From Edolisoma coerulescens (Eukaryota > Chordata > Aves > Passeriformes > Campephagidae): 64,000 bases of DNA. Below, piece after piece: positions 13,187 to 25,200 of the stretch. The stretch's first letter is position 1, and each line of letters begins with the position of its first letter. A program made the translations under genes and the position numbers. Below the pieces are notes generated by a model. It ran no database searches and was not told where the DNA came from. It saw nothing but the letters and a program-made list of their open reading frames with translations. The stretch is from assembly GCA_013397115.1 (NCBI GenBank), contig VWZW01004076.1:353279-417278 (forward strand), in the 5' to 3' direction.

Positions 13187-13237
13187 AGTCTCCACCAGCA
13201 GCGATGTCAAGAAATGGATACTTCTTCGAAGAGAGTG
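13187..13237 (+). CDS. SLC4A11: SLC4A11 exon with MSRNGYF start; GC splice donor
   Basis: A pyrimidine-rich tract and AG at 13185-13186 precede an exon reading (1 nt from upstream)AG-TCT-CCA-CCA-GCA-GCG-ATG. The ATG at 13204 starts MSRNGYFFEES, the counterpart of human MSQNGYFEDSS. In human this follows ENSPT in longer isoforms; here it follows ESPPAA, so an upstream coding exon probably exists, but I could not find it. The exon ends in phase 1. The best donor is GC at 13238-13239 (G|GCAAGT), which joins to 24007 as ...EESG-YLKCDTDD. A GT at 13235 would also keep frame (...EER-YLKC) but is a poor donor. The GT at 13242 would break the frame. Neighbouring intron is 10.8 kb. Confidence 0.85.
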
Positions 13238-16200
13238 GCAAGTATTACTTGACTTTTTTTGTGCACAAACCTTCTTGGAGGGAGAGCTGCACTGCAGGGG
13301 TAGCTGCAAACCTGCCATGGGTGATACAGAATCCATGTAGCTGAAGTGTGGTGTGAAAACAGCCTGGTGTGGTGGTTGTGTAATCTCGTACTGGGAGCAG
13401 GCTCCGTGTTTTTAAATCCTGTAGATGTTTGAGATAGTCAGGCAGTAAATAATCAACTCCACGTTGTCATGAGTGACTGTTCTGGGTGGCTCCTTGTTTT
13501 TCAAGTTCTTTCACGATGTTTTCCTGTCATACAGCCTGGCAGGTGTATTTGCTTGTCTTTTTCTGGAGTGGGGGTCGTGCGTGGGCGTTGGATCCCTTTG
13601 GAGACATCCTGCCAAAGAGCATCAGGCAAATGTTGGATGGCTTTGGCAGACACATCTTTTAGTGCAAAGATTTTTTTTGTTCTTTAAAGCAAGATTAAAT
13701 GGTGGCATTTGGAAACTTGGATCATCTGCCTCAACTTGGATCATGTGCCTCAAAGGTGACTGAGATCTTGGAGATGTTGTACTGACAAAGGGACAGTTGA
13801 AGGGCGGTGAAGTCCCAGCTTCTCTGCTGATTTTGGAGAAATAGAATCATGGAATGATTTTGGTTGGAAAAAACCTTAAAGATAAATTAGTTCCAACCCC
13901 CTGCCCCATGTTTTCCCCCAAAACAGCGTGTGTGTAGGGTATTAGGGAGAGATCTTCTGGAGAGTTCCAGCCTCTTCAGGAAGTAGTCCCTGAGGGCTTG
14001 GGGCTTCCTGCTCTTGGAAGTGCTGGGAGTATTCAGGACTTCCAAAAGGTGAGAGGAAGACTGAAAATCTCCAGTTATTTAGACCCTTAGATGCTTGCAG
14101 CTGTCACAAGGCTCATCTTTCTTGTTCTGGGGGCCAAGCCTTAGGCTGACATCTGGAAAGGGAAGCTGAATGTCTGCCAGGTGTCAGCTGGTCCAGCACT
14201 GCTGGTGACAGCACTTCCTTTGGCACTGGCTCTTCTCTTCTTCTGCAAACAACCAATTTTGGGGAGTCAAAGGATGAAACTGGGAGCCAGTCCTGTCATC
14301 TCTAGTCAGAGGTGTTCTCTGGAGGCTGGGTTGAGTTGCAGGAGGGCAGAAAATAATGCCTGACCTCAGGGAGGTTTTCTGAGGGCATGTGGGGCATGAG
14401 GTCTGGGTAGCCCTGCTGCTTCCTTCCTTCCCACCTCGCTCGTGGGCTCTTGGGATGTGGTTGGTGCTTTCCTGAGGAATGGGAATGTGAGAGGGTGACC
14501 CAGGCTGGGACCTGGGGAGGTGACTGAGCCTCCAGCTTATGGCTGAGAGCAGCGTAAGGGCCTGGGGAGAAACACTGCTGGTTTTGGAGGCAGGACAGAG
14601 CCCTATGTCATCCCAAACCCTTCTGCCACAGGGAACACCAGCCCAGCTCTCTGTCCTAACATCTTAGGTGGCTCTACATGTCCCCTTCCAGGACTCACAG
14701 TCTTGCCTTCCTCAAACTATCCCCATGACCAACAAAAAAACCCCCAAAAGCAGATCTCTGAATGGTTTTTTTGTAGTTATGGCATCCTCTGTGCAAATCT
14801 CTGAGAGAGGCTTCTTTTTTGTCGCCTTGGTGCCATGGCGATGGGCATTTCTGCCCTATTATTTGTGTTATTACTCATCTTCCTCATCTGTCTTAAGGAG
14901 ACAGCACCTTGGAGCTGCCTCTGAGGGCTTCAAGAAGCTGTTTGGTGCTTTCCTGTTGTGCTTCTGTGTGGTTTGGGGAAGGAGGGGACGTTGCTTGCGA
15001 GTTCCTCCTCGACCTGCGCGCAGGGCTGAGCGTTGCGTTACTCGTGATTGGAAATACAGTGGATTTCTTGGTTATTTCACGCTCAGAGCTGCTGTCGCTC
15101 TTACTCCTTGTTACAAACTGACCTTTTTGGAAGAGTTCAGCTGCTGTGGAGTGATGAGTCACCTTCTGCTGCTTGATCGAGCCGAGGCCTCGGAGCATAC
15201 GGGCAGCGCATCTCGGAGGGTGCCGGTGTGAATATTCCCACCCTGCCGCGCTGCTTTGGTGATCTCTCTGCGGGAGTTTTGTGCTCTCAGATTCTCAAAG
15301 CCTTCACCCCAAAACGTCATCGTCAGGGCTAGAGGAAACCACAGATCAAGATGTTACCTTTTCACAGGGTTTCAAAACAGCTTGTTTTGAAACGGAGCTA
15401 CGAAATCACCGAGCTGCTTCGTGGCACCACTTGGCGGGGTTCTGCCAGGCAAGAGATGCTCTTGCCCCACCTCTGAAATAATAAAAATCCCCAATCTCCT
15501 AATGCTGTGTTGGGAGAGGGCAAAGAAAAAAATAAACCTCTTTAATTCTATTTTTTTTGACACTTTTCCCCCTTTTCTCAGCAGAGCAACATCTTTTGAT
15601 ACTCTCGCTCTGCGTAGAGTGGAGCCTTTTCCTTATCTCCTCTTGGGATCTCGCATATACATGTGGTTTTCTGTATTCTTAGTAATTGGGATGTTTTTGT
15701 TTCTGAGCATATCTGAGGCTCTGTTTGGAGCCTGGGTCCATCTTTTGCCAGCTAACTTTTCTTTACCCTTCTTGTGTTCTCAACAGCAACTGCAGCAATG
15801 TTAAAATTTAAAAGTTGAAACCTCTTTTTTTTAGTTGAAAGGGTTCTCGTGAGGGTGATCTTGGCTGCAGCACCAACGCAGAGCTTTGGAAGAACCTCCT
15901 AGATGTTTACATCCATAAAAACGTCAAGTGTTTAGTAATTTGTAGCTCTGTTAATTACTGAGGAGCTGGGGAAAGCCCTGGAAGGATTTTCTAGTGAATT
16001 AATATGTGGCTGTTTGGGAAGTTCAGTGGGTTGGTGTAGTCCAAACCATCTCCCAACCTAAAAATCTGGAAAGTTTATCAAGGAGATCATGTCTTCAGCT
16101 TTGAGTTAAAGTTTTCCCCTATTTCTGGAAGAACTTGAAAGCCACTTTTGTGGCTTTTAGTGCCTTGCATGAGGTAAATACTTACAATGTAGCTGGGAAA

Positions 16201-19200
16201 AAAAAATCTGGAGAGTAGTTTGTTCTGTACAGGCAATATTAAGAGGAAAAATAAGGAAATAAATTTGTGCTTGCCCAGTTGGAGATTTTTGATTGAGTGT
16301 GGTGGCAGCAGATTTGATGGCAGCTGCTGGCCATGCTGTTTCCAACCCATGTTTATTGTCAGTTTTAACAGTTATCCTCTGCCACCTTGCTGATGAAAAT
16401 CCATGTTTTTACTCATTTTTTGAGCCTGTGGAACAAAACTCTTGCACAAACAAACCTGGCAGGACCCGATGATAATTGGTGTCCCCCTCCCTGTGTGTTA
16501 AAGTCACTTGAATCTGTAAGGTCGTTTTGACAAATGAGTTTTCTTTCTGGCAAATTTAAGTGAGTAATGAGATGACTGTGCAGCCCCAGTCCAGTCCAAA
16601 CCTGGGGATAATTGGAGTCCTGATGAAATGCAGCTCAGCAATCAGGGCTCAGAATTAACTCATCAAGCCCCCCATTGTCTCTTGTGAGCATCCTGCACCC
16701 TCCTCGTGGAGGTGGATGAGCATTAAAGGCCCTGGAATTACCTGCAACTGATGAAATTCTGCCTAAATTACCATGAGGTTTTTACCTGAGCCAAGAACTT
16801 TCCCTGATAAGACACAAACCCAGAAGTTTTCGGGTTCCTCTTGCAAAATCGAGGGGAAGGAATCCTGGTGCAGGGCTGGGGGTATCTGAATTGTTGCATC
16901 GTTTCAAAGCTGGCTCAACAGATCCTGCAGCTTAAATTTATTTTTTTTTTCTGGTCTTCCAGAGCAAATCCCTCACTGCTTGGTCTCCTCTGACTTATTA
17001 ATTGGTTTTGCTGGCACAATAAATCACAGTTGTGTTGAAGGGCCCCAAGGCCCCTGTCTGGCTTGGGATGTTTGGATATATTTTATCTGCTTGTTTTTGT
17101 TTTTCAGTTTGCAGTTCAGCTTGGTATGTGTGCTGGGGGGGGTGGTTTCTTTCTTNNNNNNNNNNNNNNNNNNNNNNNNNTTTTTTTTTTTATATTTGCC
17201 TTTATCTATCTTGGAATTGTTTGCTTAACTAGGAGATTAATTTAAATGTTTTTGTGAAACAAATCCTTTTACAATGGATTTTTCCTCATGAGATGCCCAG
17301 TTTGCCGGGAGATGAACTGCTGCTACCTGTGGGAGAGCACCAGGGGGTGGCTCACAGGTCTCTTGTACATTTTTATTTTTGGAATTATCAGGAGGCCTGT
17401 AATAAAATCATAAAAGGAACACCCCTGATTTCTGAGCGTTCTGCTGCAAAACTGAAACTCCACGTGCTCCTGTGTTCTGTAAAAACAAAACTAAAAACCC
17501 CAACAACACTCCACTGAATTACTTGGATTATTCACAACATTTCCTAGAAATCTGGCTGCAAAATACAATACTGGAATTAATTCAAAAGTGCTTGGGTGTT
17601 GTTTGTTTTGGTTTTTGTTTTGTTTTGTTTTGGAGTTGGTTTTTTTTTTTGCAGCAGCAGATCAGCTCTTGGAGTTCTGTTATGAATTATCACTGAAGTG
17701 GCAGGGGAAGCTTGACGTTTTCTTCTGGCTCTTCATGACAAAAGGCTCGAGGAGGGCTGGGAAGATGCAGCTGAAGTGATGGTCAGCCAGCAGTGCAGGG
17801 ATCTGGGAGAGGTTGCAGCTCTGCTCTTGGTGACTCACCTGCTCTGCACTTTCTACCTCTGGTTTGGATTTTTTTTTTTCCCCTTTCCAAGAGAGGTTGT
17901 GGTTTGATCTCTGCTCTTGAGCTTAGGCAATGGATTGACATCATCGTAGCAGGTGGTCATTGATCCAGAAAATCTGTATCTGATGGGCTCCCAGGGACTG
18001 CTGGAGGGCCAGGAAGCATCACCCAACACTGCCCTGGCTCTTAAGGTACCCGTGGAAGGTCTGGCATTGGGGGGACACTTCTTTAAATCCTATTTACATG
18101 ATCTGAATATCTGCCTGTGCCAACCCAAATTATTGGGCTTAATCATAAAGTGATTTGAGTTGGGACCCTAAAGACCATCTGTTCCACCCCCTGCCATGGA
18201 AAAGGACACCTTCCACTTGACCAGGTTGCTCCAAGCCCTGGCCAGCCTGGTCTTGGACACTGCCAGGGATGAGGCAACCACAGCTTCCCTGGGAATCAAG
18301 AAAGGAGTTTTTCTAAGCAAGGCATGCATGATAATTTCTGGGTCCTCTTGTCAGCAGCAAACCCTCAGCAGTCCAACCGTGAGGTCTGGGGACACCCCCA
18401 GTCCCCCCAGTTGTCTCCTGGGCTGGCCCAGTGTCCCTGTGGCTGCCAGGGGTAAATCTCCTCAGGACAAAACCAATGTGCCTTGCCAGGGATTCTCTCA
18501 GCTGTGAACCAAAGGAAGAGCTTAAAATCCTAGTGAGCATCCAGCTTTATTTAATCATTGTGGCTTACAGCTTTCATTGGGTGGGAGACAGCTTTGGGTG
18601 CTGCTGGCTGGCTGCAGCTATGCAGTTGTTCTTGTCTCTGAAATGCAGTAATTTGTTAGGAAGGAAGGGATTTTTCATGATTCTTGTCATTCAAAACAAT
18701 AAGTAAGCCCCAAATGTTGCAGTTTAACCTCAAGGATATGTAAAATTTAGGTGTGTATTTACCTAAAAAGTGTTGTTATATCAATGTAATGGCTCTCATT
18801 TTATCTGGAAAAAGAAAAGAGAATTATTTTGGTGAGTAGGTGGTTTTGCTGGAAGCAGCCTATGAGATGTGCCCACAAACTTGCTTTAGTTCATGTGTGA
18901 GTGGGGTGCTGTCTAAACCCTTTTTTTCTGGAATGCTCTGGAGACTGGAGAACTGATAACACTTGTACAAAGTTCTTCCAGGTCTTTCCTGAATCCTCCA
19001 GTTGCTCTCTCCCTGCCAGAGTTAACTGACTGGAAGGTTACCTAACCTATGGAGGCACCAGGAATCCGTGTTTTCTGTGCAGAGTGTAAAGGGCAGGATG
19101 GAGGTGGAGGCTCCATTATTTGTTGGGTTTCCTTTTGCACCCAAAGTTGGGGATTTGGGTGTTTTCCAAGGGACGCAGCGAATCGGAGCCTGCAGGGAGT

Positions 19201-22200
19201 GAAGCAAACCCTCGGAGAGCTGAGAGCTCAGGTTAATTAAAACTTCATGCCTTTCTTGAAAATTAGTGCCTCTTCTTGGCTAGAGCAAATTGAAAATCCA
19301 CGAGGAGAAAAATTTGGTGAAGCTGACTTTCTTTAACTTAATGCCAGTATTGTCACCAGTTTTTTAGGTAGATACAGAACTTAAATCTCTCTTGAGTTCC
19401 TTAATATTCCATTACAGCTGAGCACTGGGATGCTCAAAAGAACCAGGCTGGATTTTAGGGTAATGCCCATATTCCAGTCGATGCTCCTTTACCTTTAAAA
19501 GCTATTGAATATATATTACTATCATTGATTCCACTGACCTTCTGTACTTGACCTGTAATTCCTCTGAGAAAATGGATGCAAAAATGGTTCTTGGGCTCTT
19601 CCAAAACAATTTGCTGCCTTCTGTGCCTAAAAAGTCACTTGAGAAATCCAAAATGGCTTTTAACATGACAGGCTGATAGTGTGGGATTGCCAATCATAGC
19701 TCAAAAAGCCTCTTTTAATGTAGTTTGAGGTTCCTGGCTTTCTGAGGAGACTTTTTTGGAGGGGGTAACTACCACTTGTGAAGAGGAGGAGATGCAATTC
19801 CATGATTCTGGAAGCTGGGGCTTGGATTTGATGGAGGGAAGAGGCACTGCTATAAATGAGAACAGTTTTCCAGGCTTGGAGAGGAGATTGCCTTGGAAAT
19901 TGAGGGTAAAAATCAGCTGCTTCCAGAAAACTGCTCTGAGTCAGTGGCTCGTCCCTGCAGATGTTGGTTAAAGCTCCACAATTGGCTTTGTCACCTGAGG
20001 CACCCCAAGAGGTCATGCAGGGGCTGTGGCTGGAATAATTCCCATCCCCTGGCGTGTGAGAGGATGTTTTTAGTAATGAAGCTGCTTTTCTCCCAGGAAA
20101 TGGAGCTTGATTAAGGTTTTTGGCTTTCCTGGAGAAGCCTGCAGCCCTTGGGCTGGGACTGCTGCTCCCACTTCAGCTTTTCCAGGGAATATATCTGAAG
20201 TGGCTGAGGCTGAGCTTCCTGCTCACCACCACTCTGCTGATTTTATTGCCCCAGGTGCAGCTGCCAGGTGCCACCAGAGCAGCGGTGGGACACGTAATGC
20301 CACCTCTGATGGCAGCAGCTGCAGTCACTGCTGCTCCCTGCAGAGCCATGGGCACTAAAACTCAGCTCCAAAGCAAAATAGCTGCAGGGCAGGCACCTAG
20401 TCAGAGCTGTGAAGGGGATGACAGCAGCAGGAGCCAGGAGATGAAGCGGAGCTGAGAATGTGAGGAGAGTAAAGAGAGAAGGCTGGAGATGGAATCAGAG
20501 AATGCTGGAATGGTTTGGGTTGGAAGGGACCTTGAAGATCATCCAGTTCCACCCTCTTGCCATGGGCAGGAACAGCTTCCATTAGAGCAGGTTGCTCCAA
20601 GCCCCATCCAGCCTGGTCTTGGGTGGATATTGGGATATTAGAGCACCACAGGTCTGGGTCAGGGATGAATTCCAGAGGAAAAGGAGGGGAATCGCCAGAG
20701 AAATCATAATGATTCCTTTTTTTTTTGCTTCCCAGCACCTGCATAAAATGGGGGGCTGGTTTATTTTCATGTGGCATAGGATGGGCTGAGGAAAGACCTT
20801 AAGGCAGAGGAGGATTTAAAGTGAAAGCATCTGCTGCTTCTGGCTGCAGAGGGTGAGGAGGGGGTTTTGTTCCTGCAGCACTGAAGGATGCTGCTTGCTC
20901 TCCTTGGTCTTGTGCACTTTCCATATTTTTCCATTTCTTTGTCGTAAGATGAGTCCTGCAGAGTGGACTGAGAGGGATTATCCTGACCACAATGTGTTCC
21001 TCATGGTGCAGGAGGGCTGCACTGATCTCAGCCAGCTTTAACTGTAATCCCAGCTCCTCCTCAGCCAAACCTCTTTTCTCCAGTGCTTTTAGACCATATT
21101 TTGGGCTGAAGTGGCACTTCCTGTGCTCAGAGCTCTGACTGGCCCTGTCCTGTAGCTCATGGCACTTCAGCAACGCTGCCTTCATCTGAAGGTGCCAACT
21201 TGCGGTGCTAAAGATGGGGGGATCACCAGTTTGGAGATCTTAAACTCTCCCCCAGGAAATCAGATGCCAATGGAAAGGTGTTTAACTCTGCCCTCTGTCT
21301 CTGAAGCAACTGCTTCTGACAAAGCCTGTGGAGTGTTACTGGGACTCCCAGATGGAAACTTGATTGGAATCTGCACAAATTATGCAACAGCCGCATCAGA
21401 TTCTGCTCCGAACTTCTGCAAAACACCCATCAGACTTCCAGAGGAGCTGAACAGCTTCTGCTGTCGCTTGTGGCATCTGCTGCCCTTCAAGCAGCGGGGG
21501 TGGCGCTCGGTGAACATCAGGGAGTGGGGAAGGAAACAGCTGCCAGGGCTGGAGGCAGGGCTGAGCTCAGAGGGAAGGTGCATCTGCCACGCACACAGCC
21601 CGTGTCACCTCGAGGTCACCCTGCATTTGACAGGCGTAAACTGCTCGTGGTTTCAAACTCCTGGCAGACGAAATAGGCTGAAGGGTTCCAAACAGGAGTG
21701 GTCTGAAGCCTGGAGGTGGTTCAGTGACAAAGCAGACACCTGTCTGGGAGCGCAGTTCCTGTCCAGCCCAGGTTGGGGATTATTTGCAAGCCGAGTGTTT
21801 TGTCCGTCCCTTGCCCAAGGGACACGAGGCTCGGCTGCCTTTTGTTCTGCTCTTTCCTCCCCTAAAGAGGGAGGAACAGAGGATGCTTCCCTTGCCAGAG
21901 TCCTCGCTGACCTCTGCCCAACCCTCTGATCCTACTCCACCCTTGCCCTTCTTCCAGCTCCTGGGCTGCTTCTCTCCTGTCTCCAGCCCTCTCTGTTTTC
22001 AGGGGCCACCACTGTCACCCTCTTATCAAACCAGTTTCAGTGGGTGGGGAGGGGAATAAATAGTTTTCCCTGCTTAGCTTTTCCCTATTTACCCATCTAA
22101 TTCCATTAGGACAGGGAGGAAAAGCTCACCCATGTTCTCAGAGCTGGGTGCTCAAACACCATCTTATGTGTGTCCCATCTGACCCAGTGAGTGGGAAGGT

Positions 22201-25200
22201 TGGAGAAGAAGATCAAAACTTCCCTGAGGCTGCAGTTCTGGATGTGGTTGAGGTGGAAAAAGCCTTCCCCAGGCTGATTTTTTTCCTTTGCAGAGTTGCC
22301 CAAGCTCTCCTGGCACTGTGGGGAATGCCAGCACCGTGGGTGCTCAGCTTTGAGGAGAGATTATGGTGTCCATCATGCATTTTGGAGGAACCAAACCCCA
22401 ACTTTGGGCCTTAGTTTGGGATTGAGATGCTTGTGTGGGGCTTCGTAGTACTTCTGATGGCAGCAGGCACCTTGTCTGGCTGCTGTCCATCCCTCCAGGA
22501 AACAGCCTGCCACATTTGCCAGCAGAGATTTCATATCTGGTGGTGCCCACGGTGTTCAGGTGTTTCCTGTACTTTCCTCACCTCACTTTTTTCTGTCTGG
22601 ACAAGTTTCCATCGTGCAGGGAAGCAAACACCCTAAACTCTGCCAGCAGCAGAGGGTGATATCCTCGGTGTGCGTTGCTGGATGGGGACAGCAGCACCCT
22701 GGATGCTTTTTGAAGCCTTCAGAGCAGTTTTATGAGGGCTCATTCACATTTATTCCTGTCAAGCTGTAGGGTGAAGGAGGCAAAGATCAGGAGGGGGGTT
22801 AATCTGAGGGGCTTTATCAGGTTTCCCACACCTTTGATAAGCAGTTTAGAAGTCATCTGAAGGCTTGAAGCTCCTGCAGCCCCATTGCACCCTCTGAGCC
22901 CTCTGGGGAGATGTTGAGCTCCATCAGCTCGTGGCAGGAAATGCTGCAGCCCCTGTCCTGTGTCACCGAGTTCCTGTTTGTGGCCTCACTCCTCTGGGTT
23001 TGTGTTTTGTGGTGGAGAACTGTCGGCTCGATCCCTCAGAGGCAGCATGTGCTGCTTTCAGCTGCTGCCTCCACATTTGCTTATACGAGGCTTTAAAAAA
23101 ATCCATCAATATTTTAGTTTCCATTCAAGCCTCTGCCTTGAAGCTCCCCCTTTTCATTTCACTGTAGTGCCTAGAGCCAGCTAATGAAATATCTCCCTCC
23201 TGCTTCAAATTAGGCATAAAAGACTTGTCAGAAGATGAGGAGAAGCTGCTGAATAATCCTGGTAACGTAAAAATCGACATTCTATAATGTCCCTAATTCT
23301 CCTAATTAAACGTGATATATGAGTGTGCTACAAGAGTCCTCCAGCTGCTCCGTAATGAGATGTTGCAGGGACCAGTTTGTTGTTGGATGAGGCTGGGTTA
23401 AACTCTAATTAAAGCCTTGCAAAAGGCTAAGGACTTGTCTGGTGTAATTAAGAAACTTGCCTCGCGTTCTCTGTGATGCTACCCCCAGTGACCTGCTCTT
23501 CTGCCCCGTGGGGAGCTGTGGGTCTCTCTGTCCATATCAGGTGTCTCCTTGGAAACTTATTTTTTTATTTACTTAATTTTTCCACCTCTAGTTTCAAATT
23601 GCAGCATTGCAAAACAGCGGCGGGGCCTTGGGCCCGTGGAGGTGTCGGGTTCGGGGTGGCCTGGGGCGCAACTCTTGCTTTCGATGGTGTTTTTGTGGTT
23701 CCCAGTCAACGTTTTCATCCTTGTGGTGTTTTTTACCTGAGGGGAGCGAGGTGTTGGGGCTGGGCCTTGCTGCCCACACCGTTGGTGTGAGGCCGGAGGG
23801 ACGAGCCCACCAAAACTCGCTGGGGGCCATTCCTTGAACCCTTGGGCCCTCACGGGCCCTCAGAGCTGCCCCTCACCAGGCCCCGATGGCGGCAGAGGCC
23901 TCGCCAGCCATGGACTCCGACTCGGACTCTTCATCCGCTGCGGTGTCCAAAGATGGGCCCAAGGACAGCCTGCAGCCCTCTCACGGCACCCCCATCTCCT
24001 TGTCAGGGTACCTCAAGTGCGACACGGACGATGCGAAGGAGGAAGGGGCGGGCGAGGAGCTCTTCGACGGCGTCAACTCCACCATCGTGTCCGGGGACAG
24101 CATCCGCTTCTTCGTCAACGTCAACCTCGAGGGCGCTCCCAGCGCCACCGGTGAGTGACCCCCAAAAACGGGGGCGGGAGGGAGGTCGTTCCTGGTGGTG
24201 GGATTTCATGGGATCACAGTGGTTTGGGTTGGAAGGGACCTTAAATGTAATTTCTTTAAGGGTAGGGACACCTTCCACTAGGCCAGGCTGCTCCAGGCCC
24301 CGTCCAACCCATCCTTGAACTTTGCTTCTGGCTCAGTGTTCTAATATCCTCAGTATTGCCTGTGATAAATGGTGAGGGAGGAAGATAGCCAAGCCCTTCA
24401 CCAAAAACTTCTGTTATTGTCTTTGTTTCATTTCCTACGCAATTTTGAACCTTTTTTTTCTGCACGAAAACAAATTCACCTGGTTTCCCATAAAAACCAG
24501 TGCTGATATTTAGTAAATCCTTTGAAAAGTAAAGGTGGGAGAGGTAGGGAGTACAGATCTGAACTGAGATCTCATGTGGTGTCAAACCAGGTCTGAGAAA
24601 CAGAAGTTTTAAGAGAGAAAAGAGATCAAGTCATACAGCTAAAGTTTTTTCTTTTGGGGCTGGTGGCTGTGACAATCTTGCTTAGCTGTAGCAACCATTT
24701 TATTTTTCTAGAAAATGTTTTCAGTTGTAGTAAGATAAATAGTTCTGAAGTTAGACATAACTTAGCCTTCTTTATTCCCTGGAAGTGTTCAAGGCCAGGT
24801 TGGACGGGGCTTGGAGCCAGCTGGGCTAGTGGAAGGTGTCCCTGCCCATGGAAAGGGGGTGGAACTGGATGATCTTTAAGGTCCTTTCCCACCCATTTTG
24901 TGGACGCTGGATTTTGTGGGATGTACCTGGGAAAACACAGCTCTTGGACACAGCAGCAGCCTGGGTTTGTCCCAGCAGCTGGAGCCTGCCTGTGTGGGCA
25001 CTGGCTATTTTAGAGGTTAAATGCACCGGCTCTGGATTATTCTTGGTGTCACAGTATCAGAGAGTCCTTTAAGTTTGTTAAAAGTTATTTTTAGATTACA
25101 TGCAAATCCTAATTGATCTGCAGCGAGCAGTTATTGGGAATGGTGATGCAGATTAGGCACAGCCTGGAGCCCTGTTTGACCAGCTTGGAGTCTGCTTTTT

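Larger units (their letters stand above)
13238..24006 (+). other. SLC4A11: SLC4A11 intron, 10.8 kb, GC-AG type
   Basis: Lies between the MSRNGYF exon and the KCDTDD exon. It contains CR1 fragments at 13842-13912, 18141-18296 and 20490-20622 (all minus), a 19-bp tandem duplication at 13714-13751, a CpG-rich patch at 14979-15272, the N gap at 17156-17180, and the candidate alternative promoter/exon near its 3' end. No other coding segment recognised. Confidence 0.8.
23600..24180 (+). promoter_or_regulatory. SLC4A11: CpG-rich block, candidate internal promoter of SLC4A11
   Basis: CpG and GC content rise sharply here relative to the flanking introns (e.g. 'aaaacagcggcggggcc', 'cgactcggactcttcatccg', 'gcttcttcgtcaacgtcaac'). 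The block spans the sequence before ATG 23886 and the whole first exon. No TATA box stands out. Part of the signal is the GC-rich coding exon itself, so promoter function is inference. Confidence 0.4.

Noticed and set aside
14668..15231. 187-aa plus-strand ORF with hydrophobic stretches
   Set aside because: Hydrophobic runs come from T-rich sequence; no conserved motif. It ends in the CpG-rich patch, which explains the lack of stops.
21159..21929. 256-aa plus-strand ORF, among the longest
   Set aside because: No recognisable domain, no homology that I know, Cys/Trp/Ser-rich composition typical of chance ORFs in GC-rich intron DNA, and it lies wholly inside an SLC4A11 intron.
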